From positions 372,001 through 436,000 of the forward strand of contig JAGIBL010000001.1 of NCBI GenBank assembly GCA_017744365.1: 64,000 nt of DNA, read 5' to 3'. Below are positions 1 through 8,834 of this stretch, one piece after another. This DNA is from Nocardioidaceae bacterium. Its GTDB lineage: Bacteria; Actinomycetota; Actinomycetes; Propionibacteriales; Nocardioidaceae. Numbering within the stretch: position 1 is the stretch's first letter; each line of letters begins with the position of its first letter. The position numbers and the translations under genes were made by a program. Below the pieces are notes generated by a model. The model made no database searches and was not told the DNA's origin. It saw nothing but the letters and a program-made list of their open reading frames with translations.

Positions 1-2093
1 CTAGCGCCGGTGCGGGTGCAGGTCGTCCGGGCGCGCCCGGTCGTGCCGGTGCCGGTGCGCCCGGCCGCGGTGGCTTCGGTGGTGGCCCCGGCGGCGGTCC
101 CGGTGGGGGTCCCGGTGGCGGCGGTCGACCGGGCGGCCCCGGCGGTCGTCCCGGCCAGCGCGGTAGCACCCAGGGTGCGTTCGGCCGTCCCGGCGGTCCG
201 TCGCGTCGCGGTCGCAAGTCGAAGCGTGCGCGTCGCCAGGAGTTCGAGCAGATGGAGGCCCCGACGATCGGCGGCATCCGCGTCCGCAAGGGCAACGGCG
301 AGACCATCCGCCTGCCGCGCGGCGCCTCGCTGACCGACTTCGCGGAGCGGATCAGCGTCGACCCGGCCTCGCTGGTGCAGATGCTGTTCCACCTCGGCGA
401 GATGGTGACCGCGACCGAGTCGGTCAACGACGCCACCCTGGAGCTGCTCGGCGAGGAGCTCAACTACGTGGTCGAGGTCGTCTCGCCCGAGGACGAGGAC
501 CGCGAGCTGCTCGAGTCCTTCGACCTGGAGTTCGGCTCCGACGAGGGCGACGACGAGGACCTGGTCGTCCGGCCGCCGGTGGTGACCGTGATGGGTCACG
601 TCGACCACGGTAAGACCAAGCTCCTCGACGCGCTGCGCAACGCCAACGTGGTCGACAAGGAGGCCGGAGGCATCACCCAGCACATCGGCGCGTACCAGGT
701 GCACGCCGACGTGGACGGGCAGGACCGCCGGATCACCTTCATCGACACCCCGGGTCACGAGGCGTTCACCGCCATGCGTGCCCGTGGTGCGCAGGCGACC
801 GACATCGCGATCCTGGTGGTCGCGGCCGACGACGGCGTGATGCCGCAGACGGTCGAGGCGCTCAACCACGCCAAGGCCGCCGGCGTCCCGATCGTGGTCG
901 CGGTGAACAAGATCGACAAGCCGGAGGCGGACCCGACCAAGGTCCGCGGCCAGCTGACCGAGTACGGCCTGGTGCCCGAGGAGTACGGCGGCGACGCGAT
1001 GTTCGTCGACGTCTCCGCCAAGTCGAACCTCAACCTGGACAAGCTGCTCGAGGCCGTCATCCTCACCGCGGACGCGTCCCTGGACCTGCGGGCCAACCCG
1101 CACCAGGACGCCCAGGGTCTGGTCGTCGAGGCGCACCTGGACCGCGGTCGCGGCCCGGTCGCCACGGTGCTCGTCCAGCGCGGCACGCTGCGGGTGGGTG
1201 ACTCGATCGTCGCCGGTCCGGCCCACGGCCGCGTCCGGGCGATGCTCGACGAGCACGGCGACAACATCGAGGTCGCCGACCCGTCGCGGCCGGCGATGGT
1301 GCTGGGCCTGTCCGGGGTCCCGGGCGCGGGCCAGAACTTCATCGTGGTCGAGGACGACCGGATGGCGCGTCAGATCGCGGAGAAGCGCGAGGCTCGCGAG
1401 CGGGCCGCGCTGCAGGCCAAGCGCCGGGTGCGTCGTTCGCTGGAGGACTTCATGGCCTCCATGGAGAAGGGCGAGAGCCAGGAGCTCAACCTCATCCTCA
1501 AGGGCGACGTCTCCGGTTCGGTCGAGGCTCTCGAGGACGCGCTCGCCAAGATCGACGTCGGCGACGAGGTGTCGCTGCGCGTCATCGACCGCGGTGTCGG
1601 TGCGATCACCGAGACCAACGTCGACCTGGCCGCCGCCTCCGACGCGATCATCATCGGCTTCAACGTCCGCCCGCAGGGCAAGGCGACCGAGATGGCCGAG
1701 CGCGAGGGCGTCGAGATCCGCTACTACTCGGTGATCTACCAGGCCATCGAGGAGATCGAGGCCGCGCTCAAGGGCATGCTCAAGCCGGAGTACGAGGAGT
1801 CCGTCCTCGGCCAGGCGGAGATCCGCGCGATCTTCCGGTCCTCCAAGATCGGCAACATCGCGGGCTGCATGGTCACCAGCGGCGTGATCCGGCGCAACGC
1901 CAAGGTGCGCCTGATCCGGGACGGCTCGGTCGTCCTCGACAACGCCGACCTGGCCTCGCTGAAGCGCGAGAAGGACGACGCCTCCGAGGTCCGCGAGGGC
2001 TTCGAGTGCGGTCTGGTCATCAAGGGCTTCAACGACATCAAGGAAGGCGATGTCGTGGAGGCCTTCGAGATGCGGGAGATTCCGCGCAGCTGA
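1..2093 (+). CDS. infB: Translation initiation factor IF-2 (5' end outside window)
   Basis: IF-2 is the GTPase that brings fMet-tRNA to the small subunit and drives subunit joining. The frame is open from base 3, so the first ATG at 252 is internal and the N-terminus lies outside the window. The visible protein begins with a Gly/Arg/Pro-rich linker (bases 3-210), typical of actinobacterial IF-2, then a basic stretch, the IF2-N like region and the G domain. G1 (GHVDHGKT, about base 595), G3 (DTPGHEAF) and G4 (NKID) are all intact. Domain II, the IF-2 domain and the C-terminal fMet-tRNA binding domain follow, to the TGA. It is the first gene of the infB-rbfA-truB block. Identity is certain. Confidence 0.98.
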   Translation, partial: SAGAGAGRPGAPGRAGAGAPGRGGFGGGPGGGPGGGPGGGGRPGGPGGRPGQRGSTQGAFGRPGGPSRRGRKSKRARRQEFEQMEAPTIGGIRVRKGNGETIRLPRGASLTDFAERISVDPASLVQMLFHLGEMVTATESVNDATLELLGEELNYVVEVVSPEDEDRELLESFDLEFGSDEGDDEDLVVRPPVVTVMGHVDHGKTKLLDALRNANVVDKEAGGITQHIGAYQVHADVDGQDRRITFIDTPGHEAFTAMRARGAQATDIAILVVAADDGVMPQTVEALNHAKAAGVPIVVAVNKIDKPEADPTKVRGQLTEYGLVPEEYGGDAMFVDVSAKSNLNLDKLLEAVILTADASLDLRANPHQDAQGLVVEAHLDRGRGPVATVLVQRGTLRVGDSIVAGPAHGRVRAMLDEHGDNIEVADPSRPAMVLGLSGVPGAGQNFIVVEDDRMARQIAEKREARERAALQAKRRVRRSLEDFMASMEKGESQELNLILKGDVSGSVEALEDALAKIDVGDEVSLRVIDRGVGAITETNVDLAAASDAIIIGFNVRPQGKATEMAEREGVEIRYYSVIYQAIEEIEAALKGMLKPEYEESVLGQAEIRAIFRSSKIGNIAGCMVTSGVIRRNAKVRLIRDGSVVLDNADLASLKREKDDASEVREGFECGLVIKGFNDIKEGDVVEAFEMREIPRS

Positions 2094-2098
2094 GTCGA

Positions 2099-2150
2099 AG
2101 GTCGTTCGGTCGGTTTCCCGAGGGAACATGTGAAACCGACCGAACGATCT
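2099..2150 (+). terminator. Strong stem-loop after infB
   Basis: A 19-bp inverted repeat (left arm 2099-2117, right arm 2132-2150) encloses a 14-nt loop. One position is a G-U wobble in RNA. No U-tract follows, so it may be an attenuating or mRNA-stabilising hairpin between infB and rbfA rather than a simple intrinsic terminator. Its inner 26 nt recur at 48539-48564. Confidence 0.6.
2112..2137 (+). repeat. 26-nt stem-loop repeat, copy 1
   Basis: GGTTTC and GAAACC arms flank a 14-nt core that contains ACATGT. The reverse strand of 48539-48564 matches it at 24 of 26 positions. A shorter related piece, CACATGTGAAACC, lies at 2185-2197 just upstream of rbfA. Confidence 0.75.
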
Positions 2151-2214
2151 GAAACTTCGGATCGATCTGCAGGAATCCCCACGTCACATGTGAAACCTGA
2201 GGCAGGAGTGAAAC

Positions 2215-2709
2215 GTGAGTAACCCCCGCGTTCGCAAGATCGCGGACCGGATCCAGGTCGTGGTGGCGGAGATGCTGGAGCGGCGGATCAAGGATCCCCG
2301 CCTCGGCTTCGTCACGGTGACCGACGTCCGGGTCAGCGGCGACACCCAGCAGGCGTCGATCTTCTACACGGCACTGTCCATCGACGGTCACAGCGGTGAG
2401 TCCGAGGATCTGGCGGCGACGGCGGCGGCGCTGGAGTCGGCCAAGGGGCTGATCCGCTCCGAGGTCGGCAAGCAGCTCGGGATGCGGCACGTCCCGACGC
2501 TGGAGTTCATCCACGATGCGCTCCCGGAGTCGGCGCGGCAGATCGACGACCTGCTGGCGAAGGTCCGCGAGTCGGATGCCGCGGTGGCCGCGGCGGCCAG
2601 CGGTGCGGCGTACGCGGGCGAGGCCGACCCCTACAAGAAGCCGCGCGCCGAGGGCGAGGGCCCGGAAGAGGACCCGGAACAGGACGCCGAGACCGACGAG
2701 GACGCGTGA
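2215..2709 (+). CDS. rbfA: 30S ribosome-binding factor A
   Basis: RbfA binds the 16S rRNA helix 1 region and is needed for late 30S maturation. The 164-residue protein starts with [19 protein letters not shown] and carries the family [16 protein letters not shown] stretch, making a single KH-type domain over roughly residues 1-115. A family-typical acidic, poorly conserved tail rich in E and D follows. The GTG start is supported by an AGGAG-type ribosome binding site about 8 nt upstream (2203-2207). It lies downstream of infB as in most bacteria, and its stop overlaps the truB start by four bases. Confidence 0.96.
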   Translation: MSNPRVRKIADRIQVVVAEMLERRIKDPRLGFVTVTDVRVSGDTQQASIFYTALSIDGHSGESEDLAATAAALESAKGLIRSEVGKQLGMRHVPTLEFIHDALPESARQIDDLLAKVRESDAAVAAAASGAAYAGEADPYKKPRAEGEGPEEDPEQDAETDEDA

Positions 2710-3590
2710 GCGCACCCTCCGGGCTCGTCGTCGTCGACAAGCCGGCGGGGATCACCTCGCACGACGTGGTCTCCCGCGTACGACGGCTCGCCGGCACCCG
2801 CAAGGTCGGCCACGCCGGCACCCTGGACCCGATGGCGACCGGAGTCCTGGTCGTCGGGGTCGAGCGCGCCACCCGGCTGCTCGGTCACCTGCTGCTGACC
2901 GACAAGGCGTACGGCGCCACCATCCGCCTCGGCGCGAGCACGACCACCGACGACGCCGAGGGTGAGGTCGTCGCGACCGCGCCGGCCGACGCCGTCACCG
3001 AGGAGGCGATCCGTGCCGGCCTCGCCGCGATGGTCGGCGAGATCGACCAGGTGCCGTCGGCCGTCTCGGCGATCAAGGTGGGGGGCAAGCGCGCCTACCA
3101 GCGGGTGCGCGAGGGCGAGCAGGTCACCCTCGAAGCCCGCCGGGTGCGGATCGACGCGATCGACGTGCACGCGGTGACCCGCGTCGAGGGGTTCGTGGAC
3201 GTCGAGGTGAGCGTGCGCTGCTCCAGCGGCACCTACATCCGCTCGATCGCCCGGGACCTCGGCACCGGGCTCGGCGTGGGCGGGCACCTGACCGCGCTCC
3301 GTCGTACGGCGGTGGGGCCGTTCGGGATCGACGTGGCCCGGACCCTCGACGCGCTCGCCGAGGACTTCGAGGTGCTGCCGATCGCCGGCGCGGCCCGGAT
3401 CGGCTTCCCGTCGTACGAGCTCGACGAGACCCAGGCGGCCTTCGTCCGCGTCGGTCGCAAGCTGCCGCTGGACCTGCCCGCCGACGGGCCGGTGGCGGTG
3501 TTCGCCCCGGACGGTGAGTTCCTGGCCCTGTACGAGAGGGCCGGACGACAGCACGGCGAGCTCGCCCGGCCGATCGCGGTGTTCGTGTGA
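2706..3590 (+). CDS. truB: tRNA pseudouridine(55) synthase
   Basis: TruB makes pseudouridine 55 in the T-loop of elongator tRNAs. The protein has 294 residues. The catalytic Asp is in [15 protein letters not shown] near residue 40, and the conserved [16 protein letters not shown] motif is in the centre. The C-terminal part is a short actinobacterial-type extension rather than a full PUA domain. The GTG start overlaps the rbfA stop as GTGA, and the next gene overlaps its own stop in the same way, so the three are probably translated in a coupled fashion. Confidence 0.96.
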   Translation: MSAPSGLVVVDKPAGITSHDVVSRVRRLAGTRKVGHAGTLDPMATGVLVVGVERATRLLGHLLLTDKAYGATIRLGASTTTDDAEGEVVATAPADAVTEEAIRAGLAAMVGEIDQVPSAVSAIKVGGKRAYQRVREGEQVTLEARRVRIDAIDVHAVTRVEGFVDVEVSVRCSSGTYIRSIARDLGTGLGVGGHLTALRRTAVGPFGIDVARTLDALAEDFEVLPIAGAARIGFPSYELDETQAAFVRVGRKLPLDLPADGPVAVFAPDGEFLALYERAGRQHGELARPIAVFV

Positions 3591-3913
3591 TCACCCCGAT
3601 GAGCGCGATCTACCACCTGGCGCTCGCCTCCGACTGGGCCGCCGCCGTCGAGGCGGGGGAGTACACCGTCTCCACGCTGGGGCGCACCCTTGCCGAGGAG
3701 GGCTTCATCCACGCCTCGACCGCCGAGCAGTGGCCAGCCACCCGGGATCGGTTCTACTCCGGCGTCTCCGAGCCGCTGGTGCTGCTCGTCATCGACCCGG
3801 CGCTGCTGACCAGCGAGCTGCGGGTCGAGTACGTGCCCGAGGCGGACCAGGAGTTCCCGCACCTCTATGGGCCGCTGAACCTCGACGCGGTCACCGAGGT
3901 CAGGCCGATCTAG
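3587..3913 (+). CDS. DUF952 family protein
   Basis: This is a 108-residue cytosolic protein (104 if it starts at ATG 3599). The opening IYHLALASDW, the GFIHASTAEQ segment and LYGPLNLDAV near the end are the hallmarks of DUF952, a small glutathione-S-transferase-like fold of unknown activity. The GTG at 3587 overlaps the truB stop, suggesting translational coupling. ATG 3599 is the alternative, but I see no good ribosome binding site for it. It is often found in operons of unrelated housekeeping genes, so the context gives little functional information. Confidence 0.85.
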   Translation: MITPMSAIYHLALASDWAAAVEAGEYTVSTLGRTLAEEGFIHASTAEQWPATRDRFYSGVSEPLVLLVIDPALLTSELRVEYVPEADQEFPHLYGPLNLDAVTEVRPI

Positions 3914-4011
3914 CCGGCAGGTGTGGGCTCCCGGACAACGGGGTACCTTCTCGGGCGGAAGGGGTTCGGCGCCGGTCCCGGTGTCGTCGAGCGATCGAGG
4001 GAGCCCCCGAC

Positions 4012-5031
4012 ATGTCCCACCACCCCACTGCGAGAGCGCGCTGCCTCGGCGCGCTGACCGTCGCGGCCGCGCTAGCCGTCTCCATGCTGCTCGGCCTGGC
4101 GGGTCCCCAGCCCGCCGGCGCGGCCAGCTCCGCCTTCTGCGACGGGGGCGGCTACACCGTGCTCGGCCAGTCCGGCACCTTCGCGGGCACCGTGCCCGCG
4201 CCGAGCGGGACCTTCGTCGTCCAGGGCAGGTACACCCGCTTCGAGGTCGTGCCGGCCACCTTCGCCGTCGAGAACCAGACCTTCACCGGGGCACCGAACC
4301 CGGGTGACATGACCGGCGGACAGCCACGCGTCGTGTACGCGAGCAAGGTGCCCGACCACCGCGGCCTGACCCTGACCAGCCCGATCAGCCTGCAGCTCTC
4401 GGGCAGCGGCCTGGTCATCTCGCGCACCGGTCCGGGCCTGAGCATGAAGCTCCAGGCCAGCGACTGCGCGCAGGGCGGTGTCTTCCAGATCGAGCCGTCG
4501 CGTGCCGACGGCACCCGGACCCGGATCGTGCACACCCTGGGACCGGACGTCTTCTACTACGACAACCCGAACTTCCGCGCGCGGCTCGGCGATTTCGTCG
4601 GCTCCGGCTGCACCGACCCGCAGACCGGGCCGGCGGGTCAGTTCTGCGTGCGGGTCACCCCGCGGGTCAACATCGGCAGCGACCTCGCGCCGCGACTCGT
4701 GCTCCGGGACAGCCCGCAGGTGGCCACCCGGATCCGGCAGGCCGAGTGCGGGCCCGACTTCACCAACGACCTCGGGCTCACCGAGACGCGCGACCACTGC
4801 GGTGGCATGTCGATCTGGGACGTCGCCAGTGGCGGCCGGATGGGCATGGTGACCGGCGAGGACGCGACCGAGGTCGCCAACCCGTCCAGCGCGTGCACCC
4901 AGAACTGCCAGGCCCGGGACCGGGTCCGCGGTCGGCTGGAGGTGCTCGGCAGCCCGGACGTGGTGCCCGCCGGCAGCCGGCTCACCCCGCGCTTCTCCAC
5001 CGACGGACTGAACGCCCCGCTGACGCCGTAG
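4012..5031 (+). CDS. Secreted protein of unknown function
   Basis: The 339-residue product starts with a clear Sec signal peptide: basic MSHHPTARARC, a hydrophobic run and a probable AGA cleavage site near residue 40. The mature part is Ser/Thr/Gly-rich and predicted mostly beta, with several cysteines (SAFCDGGG, ASDCAQGG, GSGCTDP, QFCVRV, AECGPD, DHCGG, ACTQNCQ) that could form disulfides outside the cell. I do not recognise the family. The ATG is chosen because GGGAG precedes it by a suitable distance and the signal peptide begins there; an open frame further upstream is only GC-driven. It stands alone between the truB cluster and ribF. Confidence 0.8.
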   Translation: MSHHPTARARCLGALTVAAALAVSMLLGLAGPQPAGAASSAFCDGGGYTVLGQSGTFAGTVPAPSGTFVVQGRYTRFEVVPATFAVENQTFTGAPNPGDMTGGQPRVVYASKVPDHRGLTLTSPISLQLSGSGLVISRTGPGLSMKLQASDCAQGGVFQIEPSRADGTRTRIVHTLGPDVFYYDNPNFRARLGDFVGSGCTDPQTGPAGQFCVRVTPRVNIGSDLAPRLVLRDSPQVATRIRQAECGPDFTNDLGLTETRDHCGGMSIWDVASGGRMGMVTGEDATEVANPSSACTQNCQARDRVRGRLEVLGSPDVVPAGSRLTPRFSTDGLNAPLTP

Positions 5032-5044
5032 GGAGGCGGAACAG

Positions 5045-5050
5045 TAGCCT
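5045..5050 (+). promoter_or_regulatory. -10 box of ribF, leaderless
   Basis: TAGCCT lies 6 nt before the ribF ATG, so transcription probably starts at the A of the start codon. There is no ribosome binding site in the short gap. Confidence 0.6.
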
Positions 5051-5056
5051 CCACTC

Positions 5057-5998
5057 ATGCGCGTGTGGCATTCGCTGGAGGAGGTGCCGGCCGACCTGGG
5101 CCGGACGGTCGTCGTCATCGGCAACTTCGACGGCGTGCACCTCGGCCACCAGCACGTGGTCGGGCGCGCCCGCGAGCTCTGCGACGCCGGTCCCGGCCTG
5201 CGCCTGGTGGCGGTCACGTTCGACCCGCACCCGATGGCGGTGCTGCGACCCGAGCACGCGCCCCAGATGCTGTCCGACCTGGCCACCCGCAGCATGCTCC
5301 TGCGGGCCGCCGGGGCGGACGACGTCCTGGCGATCCCGTTCTCCCGGGAGATCGCGTCGTGGACCCCGCAGGAGTTCGTCGAGCGGGTGCTGGTGGGTGC
5401 GCTGCACGCGCGGCACGTCGTGGTCGGCGCGAACTTCCGGTTCGGCAACAAGGCCGCCGGCGACGTCTCCACGCTGGCCGAGTCCGGCCTGCGCGACGAC
5501 TTCGACGTCGAGGGCATCCCGCTCGACGGTGGACCGCAGGTGTGGTCCTCGACGTACGTGCGCACCTGCCTGGCGGCCGGTGACGTCGAGGGCGCCGCGG
5601 AGGCGCTCGGCCGTCCCTACGCGGTGATCGGGCACGTGGTCCAGGGCGACCGGCGCGGCCGCGAGCTCGGCTTCCCGACCGCGAACATCCCGGTCGGCCA
5701 GGTCGCTGTCCCGGCCGACGGCGTGTACGCCGGCTGGCTGCGCCGCCTCGACGAGCCCGGCTCCGACCCGTATCCCGCCGCGATCTCGATCGGCACCAAC
5801 CCGACCTTCGCCGGCGAGCGCGACCGGCGGGTGGAGGCGTACGTGCTCGACCGCGACGACCTCGACCTGTACGGCGCGCCGGTGGAGGTCTCCTTCGTCG
5901 CCCGGATCCGCGGCATGGTCGCGTTCGAGGGGGTCGACGCGCTCGTCGAGACGATGAAGGGCGATGTCGAGAAGACCCGAGAGCTCTTGAAGGCGTGA
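5057..5998 (+). CDS. ribF: Bifunctional riboflavin kinase / FAD synthetase
   Basis: This 313-residue enzyme phosphorylates riboflavin to FMN and then adenylylates FMN to FAD. The N-terminal adenylyltransferase domain opens with VVIGNFDGVHLGHQ (nucleotide-binding GxFDGxHxGH), and VVVGANFRFGNKAAGD follows. The C-terminal riboflavin kinase domain carries GHVVQGDRRGRELGFPTAN and SIGTNPTF. Length is normal for the bifunctional form. No FMN riboswitch is present in the 25-base gap upstream; a leaderless promoter is the likely driver. The stop overlaps the cobS start. Confidence 0.97.
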   Translation: MRVWHSLEEVPADLGRTVVVIGNFDGVHLGHQHVVGRARELCDAGPGLRLVAVTFDPHPMAVLRPEHAPQMLSDLATRSMLLRAAGADDVLAIPFSREIASWTPQEFVERVLVGALHARHVVVGANFRFGNKAAGDVSTLAESGLRDDFDVEGIPLDGGPQVWSSTYVRTCLAAGDVEGAAEALGRPYAVIGHVVQGDRRGRELGFPTANIPVGQVAVPADGVYAGWLRRLDEPGSDPYPAAISIGTNPTFAGERDRRVEAYVLDRDDLDLYGAPVEVSFVARIRGMVAFEGVDALVETMKGDVEKTRELLKA

Positions 5999-6744
5999 TC
6001 GCCGTCCGCGCGATCGTCGCCGCGTTCTCGTTCCTCACGATCCTGCCGTTCGGCCGCCTGGTCGCTCTCGACGGCCGCGACGTGGCCCGCGGGTCGGTGC
6101 TCTTCCCGGTGGTCGGCGCGACGATCGGCGCGCTCACCGGGGGACTGGCCTGGGTGCTCGGCGACCAGCTGCCGTCGCTGCTGGCCGCCGTGCTCGCGGT
6201 GGCCGCCGGGGTGCTGGTCACCGGCGCGCTGCACCTGGACGGCCTGGCCGACTGCGCGGACGGGTTCGGCGCACGGACGCCCGAGGACCGGCTGCGGGTG
6301 ATGCGGGACCACACCAACGGCACGTACGGCGGGAGCGCGCTGCTCCTGGACCTGATGATCCGGGTCGCCGCCCTCGCGGCCCTCGCGGGTTCACGCGACG
6401 CCCTGCTGATCTCGGTCGCGGCCGGCGCGCTGTCGAGGGTCGCCGGCCCGATCCTCGCGGCGCGGCTTCCCTACGCCCAGGGGAGGCCGGGGGCCGGGGA
6501 GGCGCTCAACGCCAACCCGAGTGGACCTCGAGCGGGGGTCACCTACGCGCTGGGAGCGCTGATCGCGTTCGCTGTGGTCGACGTCCGGCCGTGGAGCGCG
6601 AGCCTGCTCGCCACCGTCGTGGTCGTCGGCGCGGTCGGGTGGCTCGCGAAGCGTCGTCTCGGCGGCGTCACCGGCGACGTCATGGGCGCCGCCTCCGAGC
6701 TCGTCGAGCTCACCGTCCTCGTTCTCGCGGTGGCGCTGCTCTGA
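5995..6744 (+). CDS. cobS: Adenosylcobinamide-GDP ribazoletransferase (cobalamin synthase)
   Basis: CobS joins adenosylcobinamide-GDP to alpha-ribazole in the last steps of cobalamin assembly at the membrane. The 249-residue hydrophobic protein has the family start FSFLTILPFGR and the HLDGLADCADGFG and RDHTNGTYGG motifs, with about six to seven membrane segments. The GTG start overlaps the ribF stop (GTGA). No cobU, cobT or other cobalamin gene is next to it in this window, so the gene sits away from the rest of its pathway, coupled to flavin synthesis. Confidence 0.93.
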   Translation: MIAVRAIVAAFSFLTILPFGRLVALDGRDVARGSVLFPVVGATIGALTGGLAWVLGDQLPSLLAAVLAVAAGVLVTGALHLDGLADCADGFGARTPEDRLRVMRDHTNGTYGGSALLLDLMIRVAALAALAGSRDALLISVAAGALSRVAGPILAARLPYAQGRPGAGEALNANPSGPRAGVTYALGALIAFAVVDVRPWSASLLATVVVVGAVGWLAKRRLGGVTGDVMGAASELVELTVLVLAVALL

Positions 6745-6745
6745 T

Positions 6746-6938
6746 CCGCCGAGGCGCGCCAGTTGAACGCCTGAAACCCGCCGAGGCGCGCCAACTGAAC
6801 GCCTGAAACCCGCCGAGGCGCGCCAGTTGAAAGCCCAGAACACGCTGAGGCGTCTCACCTGAAAGTCAACTCAGCGAGTGCTCTTTCATCTGAGACGCCT
6901 CGGCGGGGTTTGCTTGTTCAGCTGCCGCGCCTCGGCGG
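6746..6938. repeat. Intergenic repeat cluster: tandem 32-bp units plus inverted copies
   Basis: Three direct 32-bp units (6746-6777, 6778-6809, 6810-6841) share CCGCCGAGGCGCGCCA followed by RYTGAA. A degenerate fourth unit follows (about 6842-6870), then two copies in the opposite orientation (about 6871-6906 and 6907-6938) that end in CGCCTCGGCGG. The array lies between the convergent ends of cobS and the response regulator and can fold into a large hairpin, so it may act as a bidirectional terminator. Confidence 0.75.
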
Positions 6939-7580
6939 TCAGGCGCGGAGGTAGGCGAGGACGGCGCGGACGCGGCGGTTGTCGTCGATGTCCGCGGGCA
7001 GGTCCAGCTTGGTGAAGATCGCGTTGGTGTGCTTCGCGACGGCCTTCTCGGTGACGAACAGCGCGCTCGCGATGCCCGCGTTCGACCGGCCCTCGGCCAT
7101 CAGCGCGAGCACCTCGCGCTCGCGCGGGGTGAGCCGGTCCACGGGCTCCTCGGGACGCCGGGCCATGATCGCCGCGATGACCTCCGGGTCGATCACGGTC
7201 CCGCCGGCCAGCACCCGCCGTACGCCGTCGACGAACTCGGTCACGTCGCTGACCCGGTCCTTGAGCAGGTACCCGACCGCGCCCTCGCCGCTGGCCAGCA
7301 GCTCGCGGGCGTAGAGCTGCTCGACGTACTGGGAGAGCACCATCACCGGGAACCCCGGTCGCCGCGACCGTGCGGTGATCGCCGCGCGCAGTCCCTCGTC
7401 GGTGAAGGTGGGCAGCAGCCGGACGTCGAGGACCGCCCCGTCGACCTGCGGGTCGGCCAGCGCACGGTCCAGCTCGGGAGCGTTGTCGATGGCGCCGACG
7501 ACGGTGAAGCCGCCGGAGGTCAGGATCCGGGTGAGTCCGTCGGCGAGGAGGGCATGGTCTTCGGCGAGGACAAGGCGCAC
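6939..7580 (-). CDS. LuxR/NarL-family response regulator
   Basis: The 213-residue protein has an N-terminal receiver domain (acidic LAEDHALLADGL, phospho-acceptor Asp in GAVLDVRLLP, conserved Lys in GYLLKDRV) and a C-terminal LuxR-type helix-turn-helix beginning RLTPREREVLALMAEGRSN. It should be phosphorylated by the kinase encoded immediately upstream. The GTG start lies inside the 3' end of the kinase gene; the two genes overlap by 61 bases, so they are transcribed and probably translated together. The divergent MMPL exporter is a likely target. Confidence 0.93.
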   Translation of the reverse strand: MRLVLAEDHALLADGLTRILTSGGFTVVGAIDNAPELDRALADPQVDGAVLDVRLLPTFTDEGLRAAITARSRRPGFPVMVLSQYVEQLYARELLASGEGAVGYLLKDRVSDVTEFVDGVRRVLAGGTVIDPEVIAAIMARRPEEPVDRLTPREREVLALMAEGRSNAGIASALFVTEKAVAKHTNAIFTKLDLPADIDDNRRVRAVLAYLRA

Positions 7581-8704
7581 GGCACCTCCAGCGTGACGAG
7601 GGTCGGCCCCCCGGCGGGGCTCGACACCCTCATCGTGCCGTCAAACGCCGACAGACGCCGCATCACCCCGCGCATCCCGGTGCCGCGGTCCGGGTCTGCG
7701 TCGCCGTGGCCGTCGTCGCCGACCACCGCGACCAGCACGCCCTCGCCGTACGCGAGCTCGACCCAGGCGTGCTCGGCCTCGGCGTGCTTGGCCACGTTGG
7801 CCAGGCACTCGGCGATCGCGAAGTACACCGCCGACTCCACCGGTGCCGGCGGGCGCCCGGGCAGCCGCTGGGTCACGCTCACCGGCAGCGCCATGTCCAG
7901 GGCGAGCGCGTCGACGGCCCCGCCGATGCCGCGGTCGGCCAGCACCGGCGGGTGGATCCCGCGGACGACGTCGCGCAGCTCGCCCAGCGCCGCGCTCGCG
8001 GTCTGCCGCGCCTCGGCCACCAGCCGGCGGGCCTCCTCGGGGTCCTCGGCCAGCAGCGAGTCCGCCAGCCCGAGGCTCATCCCGACGGAGACGAGACGGG
8101 CCTGTGCCCCGTCGTGCAGGTCCCGCTCGATGCGGCGCAGCTCCGCCGCGGAGTGGTCGATGGACTCGGCCCGGGTCTCGGTGAGCACCTGCACCCGCTG
8201 CTCGAGCCGCTCGGTGGTGCCGTAGGAGAGCAGCGCCCGGTCGAGCCGCGCCCGCGCCCGCATGATCGGCTCGGCGCCGTACCACCAGAGCCCGCCGGTC
8301 ACGATGACCACCAGCAGCAGGAAGGTCAGCAGGGACAGCACGAACCCGGCGGTCATCGACACCAGGCACCAGGCCAGCTCGCGCCAGGTCATCGGGTCCT
8401 TCGCCCAGACCAGGACGCGAGCGACCAGGTGCGCGTTCGCGGGCATCGGCCGGTAGTCGGCCGGGACCGGGGTGCCGAGGGTGCGCGCGGCGAAGGCGCG
8501 GTGCCGGCCGGTGATCCAGCGCAGCGCCGGCACGCTGACGAACAGGATGCCGAGACCGACCCAGGCCACCGCGACCACGCCGCCCACCACGGTCAGCACG
8601 AAGAACAGCAGCGTCGGCACCGCGAGCAGCACCTCGAGGAAGGCGTACCCGGTGAGCCGGAGCCGTCCCGCGAGGGGTGGGTTCGGTGTCGTCATGGCGT
8701 TCAT
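7520..8704 (-). CDS. Sensor histidine kinase (NarL-partner, HisKA_3 type)
   Basis: The 394-residue kinase has about four N-terminal membrane segments in two hairpins, a cytoplasmic linker, a HisKA_3 dimerisation motif with the phospho-His in RRIERDLHDGAQARL, and a HATPase_c domain with the N box (AECLANVAKHA) and a GTGMRGV glycine motif. ATG 8704 is taken as the start, with ATG 8695 as an alternative; upstream codons in frame lack any Shine-Dalgarno support and would run into the divergent gene. It resembles LiaS/DesK-type envelope-stress sensors. The tail overlaps the response regulator by 61 bases. Confidence 0.92.
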   Translation of the reverse strand: MNAMTTPNPPLAGRLRLTGYAFLEVLLAVPTLLFFVLTVVGGVVAVAWVGLGILFVSVPALRWITGRHRAFAARTLGTPVPADYRPMPANAHLVARVLVWAKDPMTWRELAWCLVSMTAGFVLSLLTFLLLVVIVTGGLWWYGAEPIMRARARLDRALLSYGTTERLEQRVQVLTETRAESIDHSAAELRRIERDLHDGAQARLVSVGMSLGLADSLLAEDPEEARRLVAEARQTASAALGELRDVVRGIHPPVLADRGIGGAVDALALDMALPVSVTQRLPGRPPAPVESAVYFAIAECLANVAKHAEAEHAWVELAYGEGVLVAVVGDDGHGDADPDRGTGMRGVMRRLSAFDGTMRVSSPAGGPTLVTLEVPCALSSPKTMPSSPTDSPGS

Positions 8705-8719
8705 TCTGGCCGACGGGGA

Positions 8720-8755
8720 CGTTCCGGACAGGGGTGCTAGGTCTACCCCGGAACG
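8720..8755. promoter_or_regulatory. Inverted repeat in kinase/MMPL divergent promoter
   Basis: CGTTCCGG (8720-8727) and CCGGAACG (8748-8755) form an 8-bp inverted repeat around a nested GGGGT/ACCCC pair (8731-8735, 8745-8749). Its position between the divergent genes makes it a candidate site for the adjacent response regulator. No binding evidence exists here. Confidence 0.45.
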
Positions 8756-8834
8756 GGTCCTGGCGCCCCTGACCGGGGGCCCGTGCGCGCCGAGGCTGGA
8801 AGCACCGAACTCCCAAGGTGCGAAGGAGACCCCG

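Noticed and set aside
5032-5056. FMN riboswitch before ribF or cobalamin riboswitch before cobS
   Set aside because: The gap before ribF is only 25 bases and cobS overlaps ribF, leaving no room for either aptamer.
6746-6938. CRISPR array
   Set aside because: Units are directly adjacent without unique spacers, include inverted copies, and no cas gene is present.
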